Shown: positions 20,674 through 29,567 of the stretch, piece by piece
How positions within the stretch are numbered: position 1 is the stretch's first letter
How the letters are laid out: each line of letters begins with the position of its first letter
Source: JAIPJA01 sp964390115
GTDB lineage: Bacteria; Patescibacteriota; Patescibacteriia; Patescibacteriales; UBA12465
DNA: 37,453 nt
NCBI GenBank assembly: GCA_964390115.1
Contig: CAYMGT010000003.1
Span: 1 to 37,453, forward strand
Direction: 5' to 3'
Translations under genes and position numbers: made by a program
Notes under the pieces: model-generated
What the model was told of the DNA's origin: nothing
Databases searched by the model: none
What the model saw: the letters and a program-made list of their open reading frames with translations, nothing else

Positions 20674-22225
20674 ATTTAATAATAACTTGCCCAGTGGGAG
20701 TATTGGCTAGTAAATACCAGTCAACTATTTTTACTTGAGAAAAGTTGTAGTCCTTAGAAATGAAAGCTTCTTCACTAAAAAATGGAAGTTTTTTTCCGTT
20801 AGCTATTAAATAAATAGTTGATCTTTCAGGAGATTTTACCAAACTTTGATTACTTAGAGGACTGTTAGTTGTTAGTTGTTTAGAGTGAGTTATTAAATCT
20901 CCTGTTTTATAGTCTTTTAAATCTTTATCACTAGCAATAATAATATGTTTATCTTTATAATTTAAATATTTAAAAACCAACCAGTTAGCTATTGGGCGTT
21001 TGTATTTTCCGTCTATAATGTATACAGCGTTTTTGGTAGTTGTTTTTACAACTTGCCCTGTATAGAATTTACCAAAATAACCACTGTAATTTTCATAAGC
21101 TTTTAAATCAATGTCTGAAATAGTTTTAATATCTTGGCTATAATCAATTTTGTCTAAGCTGTTGCCACTGAAAGGAATTTTTTTATTGTCATATATTAAA
21201 TATGAAGTAGAATTTTTACTTTTTGTTTTAACTACATCACCAGATTTAAAATATAAACTTAGATAATCTTCAGTGAGGGCTAGAGTTTTGAAACTATGAA
21301 TATCCGTCTTCGTAGATTTAGAATTTAACTGGCTTTTTACTTCTACTTTAAAATAATAAATAGTATCAGGTTTAAGATTTTCTAAAATTGCTCTATGATT
21401 TAGTGACTTAGAGCTTGTTTTCTTAGTAGAGTTTAATTTTTTTGGATTAGTTCCGTAATAGATTTTAGATTCAGCCAAAACGTTAGTTTCCCAGGTAATA
21501 ATAGCAGTTTTAGGCATTAATTGAGCTTGTTCGTAACTCTCAGGTGTTAAGTTTTGTATGATTAATTTATCGTAGCTATTAGACAGTCTAGTATTTATAT
21601 GTTTATTCATGGTAGTGGAGTTGGATTGTTCGTCTTTTATAGTTATCTTAAAATAATAATCTTTTTCAGGGGTTAACTTTGTTAATATTATATCGTGTTT
21701 AGTTTTATAGGTATTAGTATTCCAACTCTTATTCAGAGAAGTTTCGTCAAATCCATATTTAATACTAACCCTTACTTTTTCATCAGAGCTTATTGTAAAG
21801 TTAGTAGCTTTATTGGTAGTTTGTAAAACTTTAAAGTCTAAAATTTCTGGTCTTTCTGTATCCACCATTTTCTCAGTATCTAAATATCTAACAAAAGATT
21901 CTGATTCCTCACCATTTTCACTATAAGCTACTATTCTATAATAATAAGCACTATCATTGTCTAGACCAGTTAAGACTAGGCTATGATGCCTACTATACAC
22001 GCTACTGCCTACAGATAGGTCTAATTTACTTTCACTCTTACCAAAAAAAACAGAAACTCTAGATTCTTGTCCAGTATTACAGGTTAGGGTAGCTTGATTG
22101 TTTTTTAAATTATTAGTTTCAATATTGTATATAGTTGTTTCAGCTCTAGCTTGGTGAGCTAAAGCAGATACTATAATCAGTAATGAAATGATAATAATTT
22201 TAGCTATTTTTTTATTAGAAAACAT
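20672..22225 (-). CDS. Secreted Fn3-repeat surface protein with three C-terminal repeats
   Basis: A signal peptide (residues 1-28, ending HQARAE) leads into three fibronectin-type-III-like domains (about 29-118, 128-212 and 222-316). Each has the pattern of a (V/I)xYG strand, a HxxxLxxLxxxxxYYF(K/R)(V/I) strand and a short link. The C-terminal 200 residues hold three copies of a different repeat beginning near GDVVKTKSK, GQVVKTTTK and QSLVKSPER, each followed by a YLI/YII-x-(D/N)GK(K/Y) beta hairpin and a second conserved half. This architecture is common in large surface proteins of CPR bacteria and suggests adhesion or display on the cell wall. It has a near-perfect promoter. No enzyme motif is visible. 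Confidence 0.8.
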   Translation of the reverse strand: MFSNKKIAKIIIISLLIIVSALAHQARAETTIYNIETNNLKNNQATLTCNTGQESRVSVFFGKSESKLDLSVGSSVYSRHHSLVLTGLDNDSAYYYRIVAYSENGEESESFVRYLDTEKMVDTERPEILDFKVLQTTNKATNFTISSDEKVRVSIKYGFDETSLNKSWNTNTYKTKHDIILTKLTPEKDYYFKITIKDEQSNSTTMNKHINTRLSNSYDKLIIQNLTPESYEQAQLMPKTAIITWETNVLAESKIYYGTNPKKLNSTKKTSSKSLNHRAILENLKPDTIYYFKVEVKSQLNSKSTKTDIHSFKTLALTEDYLSLYFKSGDVVKTKSKNSTSYLIYDNKKIPFSGNSLDKIDYSQDIKTISDIDLKAYENYSGYFGKFYTGQVVKTTTKNAVYIIDGKYKRPIANWLVFKYLNYKDKHIIIASDKDLKDYKTGDLITHSKQLTTNSPLSNQSLVKSPERSTIYLIANGKKLPFFSEEAFISKDYNFSQVKIVDWYLLANTPTGQVIIK

Positions 22226-22253
22226 ATTATTTAAGGTTATATTATAATAGATT

Positions 22254-22282
22254 AATATAGCATATTATTTTAATTATGTCAA
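22254..22282 (-). promoter_or_regulatory. Promoter of the Fn3 surface protein
   Basis: Minus strand TTGACA (22282-22277), 17-bp spacer, TATATT (22259-22254) with an extended -10 TGC. The leader is about 22 nt. Confidence 0.7.
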
Positions 22283-22316
22283 ATATAGAAGAGTATTTAA
22301 TAAGTTATATATAAAA

Positions 22317-22345
22317 AAACAACTCTATTTTTGTTAGAGTTGTTT
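22317..22345 (-). terminator. Terminator of the 86-residue membrane protein gene
   Basis: An 11-bp perfect stem, AAACAACTCTA (22317-22327) with TAGAGTTGTTT (22335-22345), and a 7-nt loop, followed by a T-run on the minus strand. It starts 13 nt after the stop at 22359. Confidence 0.88.
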
Positions 22346-22358
22346 GAGCATGCTTTTT

Positions 22359-22619
22359 TTAATTTTTTCTGAAACGTAGATTTGCCTTAACTATTTGAAT
22401 AAACAGTAAATAAATAAGGCTGGATAACCATAATAATATATGCACTGGCGCAAGTACCACCTTCTTTAACTGGGGACGACTGTCAAAAAAATTTATTTTC
22501 CAACTTATTTTAGATAGGTTTGTAAATTTTTTGGATACTTTTGGTTTTACTTTACCAAAATTTATATTAAGAATCCTTAACACGATTAAAAGCAAGGCAA
22601 TTGCTATTACTATTTTCAT
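22359..22619 (-). CDS. Small membrane protein, unknown
   Basis: The 86-residue protein has a hydrophobic N-terminal helix (IVIAIALLLIVLRIL, about 3-18), a basic middle (about 22-55) and a second helix (LLWLSSLIYLLFIQIV, about 62-78) ending in a positively charged tail. I do not recognise a family or catalytic motif. It has a perfect consensus promoter and a strong terminator, so it is expressed as a single gene, apparently at a high level. Confidence 0.65.
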   Translation of the reverse strand: MKIVIAIALLLIVLRILNINFGKVKPKVSKKFTNLSKISWKINFFDSRPQLKKVVLAPVHILLWLSSLIYLLFIQIVKANLRFRKN

Positions 22620-22659
22620 ATTATTGATTTTTTTATTAATGAACAGTTTGAATCATAGT

Positions 22660-22688
22660 ATTATAAACTATTTTTTGCATTTTGTCAA
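22660..22688 (-). promoter_or_regulatory. Perfect consensus promoter of the 86-residue gene
   Basis: Minus strand TTGACA (22688-22683), 17 bp, TATAAT (22665-22660): both hexamers and the spacing are ideal. The leader is about 34 nt. Confidence 0.8.
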
Positions 22689-22737
22689 TATTTATACTGT
22701 TGCAGAGTCAAGATTATTTATATTTGATTTTAATTAT

Positions 22738-23658
22738 TTATTCTGTATTACTCTTAACTATAACATTAGTGGCTTTGTTTTTATTAAAAATTTTAGGTTC
22801 AATATTTTGACAGTAGTTTTCAATATTTTTTTTAAAATAAGCTGGTTTAACTTCTTGAATTTTTCCAATTATATAATAAGTTAAAGAAAGTATTAAAGCA
22901 AAATCACTTTTTTTAGGTATTTTAATATCCCAACGATGATTAGGGTGACCAAAGTACTTATTTTTTTCACCAATAGATATAACTAATTCTTTCTGACAGG
23001 GAATAACATATTTAGCGTGATTAGCTTCACCCAGTCCGTAAGCTTTTAAGTTTAACTTTGAACCAAATAGTTCTCTGGCTTTTATCTCTAACATAGGACA
23101 AATTGAACTAAATTCATCAGGCAGTACAAAGCTAAAATTTTGATGTGAACTAAAATTTTTGGGAAACTTTAAATTATTAATATATTTTTTTATCTCTTGT
23201 GGACTTTCCTTAGTGCTACTTGTTATCATAGAAAGATAAGTGGAGACGTTATAGGTGTAGGGTTCGTCAACTTTATTATAGACATAGACTTTATCGGCTA
23301 GCTTAGCAGCACTAGAATTAGCTGAACAAGTAAGTAAAGTGGTTTTTAATTTTAATTTTTTAGCTAGCTTAATTTGCCAGACAGAATCTTTTTCTCCTGA
23401 GGCAGAAATAATAACAGCCTCTTTTATAGTTTTATTACGGATTAAAGACTTATAGGCTATTGCCTTATTTTTAAAATTATTTTCATTTGCAAAAATTGCG
23501 GTTTGCTGAGAAAATAAAATAACTCCAGTTAAGTAAGCATTCCCAGATCCAACTACAAAAGGAAATTTAAAGTTTTTTAGCTTGAGTTCTTTTGGTGGAT
23601 TTTTTTCTAAAAGCTCTAAAGCATTTAAAACAGCTTGATCCAAATTTATAATTTTCAT
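22738..23658 (-). CDS. SIS-domain protein, putative sugar-phosphate isomerase
   Basis: SIS domains bind phosphosugars in isomerases such as GlmS, phosphoglucose isomerase and KpsF. The first half shows the SIS pattern: FVVGSGNAYLTG (about 34-45), IISASGEKDSVWQIKLA with the Ser-rich phosphate loop (about 84-100), and LLTCSANSSAAKLAD. The second half (LEIKARELFG, YGLGEANHAKY) resembles the C-terminal module of archaeal-type phosphoglucose/phosphomannose isomerases, but I cannot place the catalytic glutamate and histidine with confidence. Length is 306. It is divergent from yebC and carries its own promoter. Isomerase is the best guess; a sugar-phosphate-binding regulator is the alternative. Confidence 0.65.
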   Translation of the reverse strand: MKIINLDQAVLNALELLEKNPPKELKLKNFKFPFVVGSGNAYLTGVILFSQQTAIFANENNFKNKAIAYKSLIRNKTIKEAVIISASGEKDSVWQIKLAKKLKLKTTLLTCSANSSAAKLADKVYVYNKVDEPYTYNVSTYLSMITSSTKESPQEIKKYINNLKFPKNFSSHQNFSFVLPDEFSSICPMLEIKARELFGSKLNLKAYGLGEANHAKYVIPCQKELVISIGEKNKYFGHPNHRWDIKIPKKSDFALILSLTYYIIGKIQEVKPAYFKKNIENYCQNIEPKIFNKNKATNVIVKSNTE

Positions 23659-23693
23659 AGTTTATATTTATAGTTTTTTAAGGGTTCTTCTTT

Positions 23694-23722
23694 ATTATAG
23701 GAAATATTGATTTTTATTTCAA
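23694..23722 (-). promoter_or_regulatory. Promoter of the SIS-domain gene
   Basis: Minus strand TTGAAA (23722-23717), 17 bp, TATAAT (23699-23694). It lies in the 127-nt divergent spacer shared with yebC. No equally good plus-strand promoter is visible there; TATAGT at 23738-23743 is the best -10 candidate. Confidence 0.65.
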
Positions 23723-23785
23723 TTTTCGTTAAGCTAGTATAGTAAAAGATAATAGTAGTTGTCTTTAAATTTTAATTAAAATTAT

Positions 23786-24511
23786 ATGTCAGGACATTCT
23801 AAATGGTCTACTATAAAAAGAGCTAAAGGAGCTAAAGATGCTAAAAGAGGAGCCGTATTTACTAAATTAAGCAACCTAATAAGCGTAGCAGCTAGAGACA
23901 AGGGTGGAGATACTGAGACTAATTTTAGTTTACGTCTAGCTGTAGATAAAGCCAAGGCTGCTAATATGCCTAAGGATAATATTGAAAGAGCTATAAAAAA
24001 GGGCACGGGAGAATTAGAGGGTGATCAAATAGAGGAATTATATTACGAGGGCATTGGACCGCTTAATTCCCAGTTTATTGTTAAATGCTTAACTGATAAT
24101 AAAAATAGAAGTGCAGCTAATGTGCGTCATATATTTTCTAAGTATGGCGGTTCTTTATCTTCAGTTAATTGGAATTTTGAACAAAAAAGTGTGATTAGTT
24201 TTGAACTTAAACAATTAAAGGATTTACATTTAAGTGAAGATGAATTAGAGTTAGCTTTAATCGATGCTGGAGCTGAGGATATAAAAAAGGAGGAAGATTT
24301 ATGTTTGGTTTTTGGGCTAATTTCTGATCTTCAGAACTTAAAACAAGTTTTAGAGAAAAATAAACTACCTATTTTATCAGCAGAAATTGAATATTTAGCT
24401 AAAGAAGAAACAGAAATAAGCGAAGAAGATAGAGAAAAAATTGGTAATTTCATTGAAGCCTTAGAAGAAGATGAGGATGTAAGTGATTTTTATACTAATC
24501 TTAAACTTTAA
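23786..24511 (+). CDS. yebC: YebC/TACO1-family translation factor
   Basis: YebC proteins were long annotated as transcription regulators; recent work shows that they relieve ribosome stalling at polyproline and similar motifs. The signature N-terminus MSGHSKWSTIKRAKGAKDAK, then RAIKKGTGE, YEGIGP and the NVRHIFSKYGG block are all present. The 241-residue length is standard. It heads a 12-gene plus-strand run and precedes ruvC by 11 nt, a pairing widespread in bacteria. No Shine-Dalgarno precedes the ATG, but the conserved protein start fixes it. Confidence 0.96.
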   Translation: MSGHSKWSTIKRAKGAKDAKRGAVFTKLSNLISVAARDKGGDTETNFSLRLAVDKAKAANMPKDNIERAIKKGTGELEGDQIEELYYEGIGPLNSQFIVKCLTDNKNRSAANVRHIFSKYGGSLSSVNWNFEQKSVISFELKQLKDLHLSEDELELALIDAGAEDIKKEEDLCLVFGLISDLQNLKQVLEKNKLPILSAEIEYLAKEETEISEEDREKIGNFIEALEEDEDVSDFYTNLKL

Positions 24512-24522
24512 GAAATAAGCTT

Positions 24523-25005
24523 ATGTCAAAGATTATTTTAGGCATTGACCCAGGAATTGCTGACACAGGTTTTGGGGTAATAGAGTTTTTTTCTCATAAC
24601 AAGTTAGCTTGTTTAGACTACGGATCAATTCAAACATCCGCTGGAGTAGATTTAGATAAAAGATTACTTACTTTAAGCTTACAATTAAAAAAAATTATAA
24701 GTAAATATAAACCAGAAGTCCTAGCAATTGAAGAATTATTTTTTAATAAAAACATTAAAACTGCTTTAACGGTGGCTCAGGCTAGAGGAGTGGTTATGCT
24801 TTCAGCAGCTGAAAATAATTTAGAAATTAAATCCTATACTCCTTTGCAGATTAAACAATCAGTTTCTTGTTATGGTCAAGCTAAAAAAATTCAAGTACAA
24901 AAAATGGTAAAATTAATTTTAAATTTAGAGTCATTGCCTAAGCCTGATGATGCAGCTGATGCTTTAGCAGCAGCAATTTGTTCATCAGCAAGTCTTAAAT
25001 TTTAA
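24523..25005 (+). CDS. ruvC: Holliday junction resolvase RuvC
   Basis: RuvC cuts Holliday junctions symmetrically during recombinational repair. Acidic residues of the RNase H-like fold are visible in ILGIDPGIADTGFG (D8), LAIEELFFNKN and the C-terminal KPDDAADALAAAIC. The 160-residue length is normal. RuvA and RuvB, usually adjacent, are not in this window; the next gene 5 nt downstream is a glycogen synthase. Confidence 0.95.
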   Translation: MSKIILGIDPGIADTGFGVIEFFSHNKLACLDYGSIQTSAGVDLDKRLLTLSLQLKKIISKYKPEVLAIEELFFNKNIKTALTVAQARGVVMLSAAENNLEIKSYTPLQIKQSVSCYGQAKKIQVQKMVKLILNLESLPKPDDAADALAAAICSSASLKF

Positions 25006-25010
25006 TATTT

Positions 25011-26465
25011 ATGAAGAAATTAAAAATTGTTCACATTGCTTCAGAGGTAGCCCCTTTTTCTAAAACAGGTGGCTTAGCTGATGTTTCGCGTTCACTTCCT
25101 AAAGCCTTATTTCGCCTTGGTCATGAGGTTAAAATTATCACACCTCTTTATGCTAAAGTTATAGATAAGAAAAAATATAATTTAAAAAAAATATTTTCTA
25201 ATGTAGAAGTTTTTTTAAATTCTAAAGAATCAGTCAAAATTAATTATTGGCAAGGTTATGCTATGGAAGGACTACCAGTTTATTTTATAGAAAATAATAA
25301 ATTTTTTTCTAAACATAAAGATATTTACGGCTCCAGTAGAGAAAATGCTAGATTTCTAGTTTTCAGTGTCGCCTCCTTAAAACTTATTTCTCTTTTAAAA
25401 TTTCCCGCTGATATTGTTCACTGTCATGACTGGCAAACAGGTCTTATACCCTTCTATTTAAAGACTGATTTTCGCTATTCCAAGACTTTAAAGAAAGCTA
25501 AGACTGTTTATACCATTCACAATTTAATTTTTCAATTTGGACAGAATTGGTGGCAAATCCCAGTTGATAAAAAAGATTATGGACGTAAAAGATTGCCACG
25601 TATAAGTGATCCTGATATAGAGTATATTAATTTTGCTAAAAGAGGAATTTTATCAGCTGATATTATAAACGCAGTAAGTGAAAAATATCGTGATGAAATT
25701 ATGACTAAAAAATTTGGTCAAGATTTACATAGAATTTTAAAAAATCGTGAAAATCGTTTATTTGGTATTATAAACGGTATTGACTATAATACCTATAATC
25801 CGGAAAATGATGATAAAATTTTTAAAAATTATAACTATAAAAGCTTAGAACTTAAAACTTTAAATAAAGAATATTTGCAAAATAATAATAATTTACCTAT
25901 AAATAATAATATTCCAGTTTTATGTACTACCTCGCGGGTTACTTTTCAAAAAGGTTTTGATATATTTTTAAAAATTGTTGAACCTCTTTTAAAGTTAGAT
26001 ATACAAATAATTATTATGGGAGATGGTGATAAAAATTATTTAAAACCACTGAGAAAGATTGCTAGATATAATCCAAAAAAATTAGTTATAATCCCTTTTA
26101 GTCAAGAAAAAGAAACCTTGCTCTATGCTGGTTCTGATATTTTCCTTTTACCCTCGAATCATGAACCTTGTGGAATTAATCAATTAATTGCCATGCGTTA
26201 TGGTTGCATCCCCGTGGTTAGAGAAGTGGGTGGTCTCTATGATACTATTGATAATTATTCCCCCGCTACTTCTAAAGGAACTGGTTTTACCTTTAGTGAT
26301 AGTAATCCATTTATGTTTTTTAGAGCTATAGTTAGAGCCTTAGAGACCGAGAAAAATAAGAATGCTTGGAAAAAGTTAATATCTAGAGCTATGCGTCGGT
26401 CTAACAGTTGGGAGATACCAGCAAAAAAATATATTGAACTTTATAAGACAGTTTTAAAAAGTTAA
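25011..26465 (+). CDS. glgA: Glycogen/starch synthase, GT5 (copy 1)
   Basis: GT5 enzymes extend alpha-1,4-glucans from ADP- or UDP-glucose. The sugar-nucleotide motif KTGGLADV (K18), HDWQTGLIP, IHNLIFQ, SRVTFQKGFD and the C-terminal EPCGINQLIAMRYG (E385), with VREVGGLYDTI, define a complete GT-B enzyme of 484 residues. The sequence is clearly distinct from the second GT5 at 30589, so the two are not a recent duplication. It opens the carbohydrate section of the operon, followed at 13 nt by GH57. Donor nucleotide cannot be read from sequence. Confidence 0.93.
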   Translation: MKKLKIVHIASEVAPFSKTGGLADVSRSLPKALFRLGHEVKIITPLYAKVIDKKKYNLKKIFSNVEVFLNSKESVKINYWQGYAMEGLPVYFIENNKFFSKHKDIYGSSRENARFLVFSVASLKLISLLKFPADIVHCHDWQTGLIPFYLKTDFRYSKTLKKAKTVYTIHNLIFQFGQNWWQIPVDKKDYGRKRLPRISDPDIEYINFAKRGILSADIINAVSEKYRDEIMTKKFGQDLHRILKNRENRLFGIINGIDYNTYNPENDDKIFKNYNYKSLELKTLNKEYLQNNNNLPINNNIPVLCTTSRVTFQKGFDIFLKIVEPLLKLDIQIIIMGDGDKNYLKPLRKIARYNPKKLVIIPFSQEKETLLYAGSDIFLLPSNHEPCGINQLIAMRYGCIPVVREVGGLYDTIDNYSPATSKGTGFTFSDSNPFMFFRAIVRALETEKNKNAWKKLISRAMRRSNSWEIPAKKYIELYKTVLKS

Positions 26466-26478
26466 TAATTGAAAATTT

Positions 26479-27645
26479 ATGTTGTGGATTAATTTTATTC
26501 ATCTTTATCAACCTGCCAATACCAAAGCTGAGTATATTGAACAGGCAGTAAGTTTATCATATAAGAGAATTTTAAGGGCTTTAAAAGAAAATCCTCAAAT
26601 TAGCTTAACTATTAATATTAGTGGTTGTCTGATTAAGCGCTTAATAGAAATGGGACGAGAAGATATTGTTTTAGGTTTTAAAGAGCTTTATCAAAGAGGG
26701 CAAATAGAATTAGTTTCAACAGTTGCTTATCATCCGGTTTTACCTTTAATATCTAAATCAGAAATTATTAGTCAGGTAAAAGAACAAGAAGAAATTTTAA
26801 ATAAATATTTAGGAGTAAGTAAAAAATTACCAGGATTCTTTATACCCGAGATGGCCTATAGCCCACAAGTTTCTCAAATTTTAGCTGAGTTGGGTTATAA
26901 GTGGATTATTTTAGATGAAATAGCTTTCAGGGGCAAGATTGATGAGGTAGATATAAGTAAAGTATATAAAGACAAAAAAAGTGGACTTAAAATTATTTTT
27001 AGAAGTCGTCGTCAGTCAAATACCTATGTGCCTGATTTAATTATGAAAAGCTTAAAAGAGCCCAAGAATTCAGCGGACTTTTTTCTTACTGCCACTGACG
27101 CAGAGCTTTATGGTCTTAGACATGAAGACCCGACAGGAGAGCTGGAGAAAGTTTTTTCTCATTCTAGTTTAAAGACAAAAACTATTTCACAATTTATTGA
27201 CAGTCAAAGCTGTGAGGAAATTACAGCTGTGTCTTGTAGTTGGGAGTCATTAAAAGAGGAGTTAAATAACAATGAACCCTATATTTTGTGGAATGGAAAA
27301 AATAATAAAATTCAGACTAGTTTGTGGAAACTAGCTAATTTAGCTATGACTTTACTGGAAAATAATAAAGATGATGAAAACTATATTTGGGCACGTTGGC
27401 ATTTAGTTAGAGGTTTGGCGAGTTGTACTTTTTGGTGGGCCTCAGCTAAAGATTTTAAACATAATTTTGGTCCTTATGCCTGGAATCCGGATGAAACTGA
27501 ACGGGGACTAGAAGAACTCGTAAGGTCAGTTAGATCGCTAGAGAAAGAAAGTTCGAGAAAATATAAATTAAAAGCAGAAAATTTATATATACAAACTAAA
27601 GCTTTGATTTGGAAGAAGCATTGGTTATATTATTGGAAAAAATAA
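26479..27645 (+). CDS. GH57 family glycoside hydrolase/transferase
   Basis: GH57 includes alpha-amylases, 4-alpha-glucanotransferases and branching enzymes with a (beta/alpha)7 barrel. Family motifs can be seen: FIHLYQP near the N-terminus, FFIPEMAYSP with the likely nucleophile E124, TATDAELYG with the acid/base D207, and a C-terminal helical region (WARWHLVRGLASCTFWWAS). At 388 residues it is on the short side. Placed between two glycogen synthases, it most likely trims, transfers or branches an alpha-glucan; branching enzyme or glucanotransferase fits best. A specific activity is inference. Confidence 0.85.
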   Translation: MLWINFIHLYQPANTKAEYIEQAVSLSYKRILRALKENPQISLTINISGCLIKRLIEMGREDIVLGFKELYQRGQIELVSTVAYHPVLPLISKSEIISQVKEQEEILNKYLGVSKKLPGFFIPEMAYSPQVSQILAELGYKWIILDEIAFRGKIDEVDISKVYKDKKSGLKIIFRSRRQSNTYVPDLIMKSLKEPKNSADFFLTATDAELYGLRHEDPTGELEKVFSHSSLKTKTISQFIDSQSCEEITAVSCSWESLKEELNNNEPYILWNGKNNKIQTSLWKLANLAMTLLENNKDDENYIWARWHLVRGLASCTFWWASAKDFKHNFGPYAWNPDETERGLEELVRSVRSLEKESSRKYKLKAENLYIQTKALIWKKHWLYYWKK

Positions 27646-27647
27646 GT

Positions 27648-28685
27648 ATGGAAAAAGTAGAAAATTTATTTAATCCTGATTTTGTTCAAGGGTTATTTTT
27701 AGAAAAAGTTATACCTTTATATCCAGATTTTAAAGGTATAAAGAAGATTAAAATTATTCCTCATAAAAAACTAATTTGGCCTCAATCATTTCACATTGTA
27801 TTAGAGTTCAAAACTCAGTTTATAAGAAATAATGATAAAATTGTTAGCTTGTCTATATTTTGTTCGGGGCATTCACATGAGAGTCGTAAAAATGTTTTTG
27901 AAGCTTTAAATTATTTATGGCAAAAAGGTTTTAGTAATGGTTATTTAAGCGTACCTCATCCTTTATTTTATTATCCTCAATTAAATTGCTCCTTTTATCG
28001 TGGAGTAATAGGTAATAATTTATACCACTATATAAAAGAAGAAAATTTGCCTGTAGTTGAAGATGTTGTTTTTAAAGCTGCTAAATGGTTTGCTAAATTA
28101 CATAAAATAAAACCTACAGCAGAGGCTAATTTTAATCCCACAAATAGTCGTATTCTCACAGTTGTTCCAGGTAGAGATCATGTTTTAAATTCAATTAAAT
28201 ATAGACATCCCGAGTATTTAAGTTTATATGAACGTGCCTACAGCTTTTTTATTAAAGCTGAGGAAGATTTTCTCTCAAGCACACCTGATCGTTGTTTAGT
28301 TCATGGCGATGCTCATCCTGAGAATATTATAAAAATGGGGGTTAAAAAAATAGCTGTAATAGATTTTACTGACTTATCTCTAGCTGACTTTGCTAGAGAT
28401 TTAGGTTGTTTTTTGCAACAAGTTCAATATATGGTTAAAAGAAAAATAGATGATGATGCTTACGGTTTAAAATTACAAGAAATATTTTTGGAAAATTATC
28501 TAAAAAATGCTAAAATATCTTTAGATAAAAGCTTAAAGCAAAGAATTAGTAATTATTATTACTGGACATCTTTGCGAACTGCCACTTTTCTACTTATTAG
28601 TGTGTATTATAGCCCGGAAAGAGCTAAATTACTTTTGAATAAACTAGAAGATAATTTAGGTGGGCAAATTTCTTTATTTAATTAG
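27648..28685 (+). CDS. APH/choline-kinase-like phosphotransferase
   Basis: The protein-kinase-like catalytic lobe is clear: LVHGDAHPENI (D221, N226) and IDFTDLS (D239) are the catalytic and metal motifs of aminoglycoside phosphotransferase-fold kinases. The N-terminal lobe is divergent and I see no canonical glycine loop. I use the ATG at 27648, 2 nt after the GH57 stop, giving 345 residues; the longer frame from 27609 would overlap GH57 by 37 nt. The fold includes maltokinases, homoserine and choline kinases. Its neighbours suggest a sugar substrate, possibly a maltokinase-like activity, but this is inference. Confidence 0.8.
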   Translation: MEKVENLFNPDFVQGLFLEKVIPLYPDFKGIKKIKIIPHKKLIWPQSFHIVLEFKTQFIRNNDKIVSLSIFCSGHSHESRKNVFEALNYLWQKGFSNGYLSVPHPLFYYPQLNCSFYRGVIGNNLYHYIKEENLPVVEDVVFKAAKWFAKLHKIKPTAEANFNPTNSRILTVVPGRDHVLNSIKYRHPEYLSLYERAYSFFIKAEEDFLSSTPDRCLVHGDAHPENIIKMGVKKIAVIDFTDLSLADFARDLGCFLQQVQYMVKRKIDDDAYGLKLQEIFLENYLKNAKISLDKSLKQRISNYYYWTSLRTATFLLISVYYSPERAKLLLNKLEDNLGGQISLFN

Positions 28686-28704
28686 TAAATATTTAAAAAA
28701 TAAA

Positions 28705-29565
28705 ATGTTAATTGACCTACAAGTTCATTCTACTTATTCTGATGGTTATTTAAGCCCAACTCAATTAGTTAAATTTTTAGTTAAAAATAAAGTTAAGCTA
28801 GCGGCTTTAACTGATCACAACACGGTTTCAGGTTTAGGCGAATTTCAGGAGGCAGCTAAAAAAGTAGGCTTAAAAACTATTATAGGGATGGAGCTTTATT
28901 GTAGTTTAGGAAGTCGCCATTTTAATATTTTGTGGTACAATTTTGATTATAAAAGTCCAGATCTTCACAATTTACTTAGAGAGACTCAAAGAAGAAGACG
29001 AAGAAGGGTTAGAAAAATTTTAGAAAATTTAAAAAGTCATGGTTATAAGGTAAACGTAGAGAAGATTCTGGATAAATATAATCATTATTTAGCTATAAAT
29101 AAAACAGGTGGGGCTTTTTATGAACAAAATAAAGAAAGAATTAACAAAGAATTGGGATTAAAATTTCCCCGCGAAGAAGATATTTTGAGAAAATACTTTT
29201 TTAGTCGAGATTTCGGAGTTTTAAAAGAAAGCTATATTAATATAGAAAGAGTGATTAAACTAAGAGATAAAATAGGTGGGCAATTAATTTTTTGTCATCC
29301 TGGTAAGCACAATAAATATGCTGGCTTACTTCCGGAAAAATTAGCTAAATTAGGTATTGATGGTATTGAGGTATTATCTCCACATCATTCTATAGGGTCA
29401 ATTATTTATGCTCAATTTTTAGCCAAAGAGTATGACTGGATAGAAACAGGTGGTTCTGACTTTCATTTACCAGCTGGTAATCACTTTACCCTGCAACATT
29501 CTTGGCAGTGGTTTAAAATAGAGTCAAAATATTTACGTAAAATAAATAAAATAATTAAACAATAA
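28705..29565 (+). CDS. PHP-domain phosphoesterase (TrpH/YciV-like)
   Basis: PHP proteins are trinuclear metal phosphoesterases acting on nucleotides, sugar phosphates or nucleic acid ends. Motifs in order from the ATG at 28705: DLQVHSTYSDG (H8), LTDHNTVSG, GMELYC, a HFNILWYNF strand, FCHPGKH and GSDFHLP. The first histidine of the usual HxH is glutamine (Q6), the others look intact. A basic helical insert (about 90-180, QRRRRRRVRKIL) lies between. I reject the upstream ATG at 28660, which overlaps the kinase gene. Length is 286. In this operon it could remove phosphates from sugar intermediates, but nucleotide substrates are equally possible. Confidence 0.82.
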   Translation: MLIDLQVHSTYSDGYLSPTQLVKFLVKNKVKLAALTDHNTVSGLGEFQEAAKKVGLKTIIGMELYCSLGSRHFNILWYNFDYKSPDLHNLLRETQRRRRRRVRKILENLKSHGYKVNVEKILDKYNHYLAINKTGGAFYEQNKERINKELGLKFPREEDILRKYFFSRDFGVLKESYINIERVIKLRDKIGGQLIFCHPGKHNKYAGLLPEKLAKLGIDGIEVLSPHHSIGSIIYAQFLAKEYDWIETGGSDFHLPAGNHFTLQHSWQWFKIESKYLRKINKIIKQ

Positions 29566-29567
29566 TA

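Noticed and set aside
27609..27647. Kinase start at 27609
   Set aside because: It overlaps the GH57 gene by 37 nt; the ATG at 27648 lies 2 nt after the GH57 stop, matching the spacing of other genes in the run.
28660..28704. PHP gene start at 28660
   Set aside because: It overlaps the kinase gene, and the PHP fold begins at the ATG at 28705 (MLIDLQVHS).
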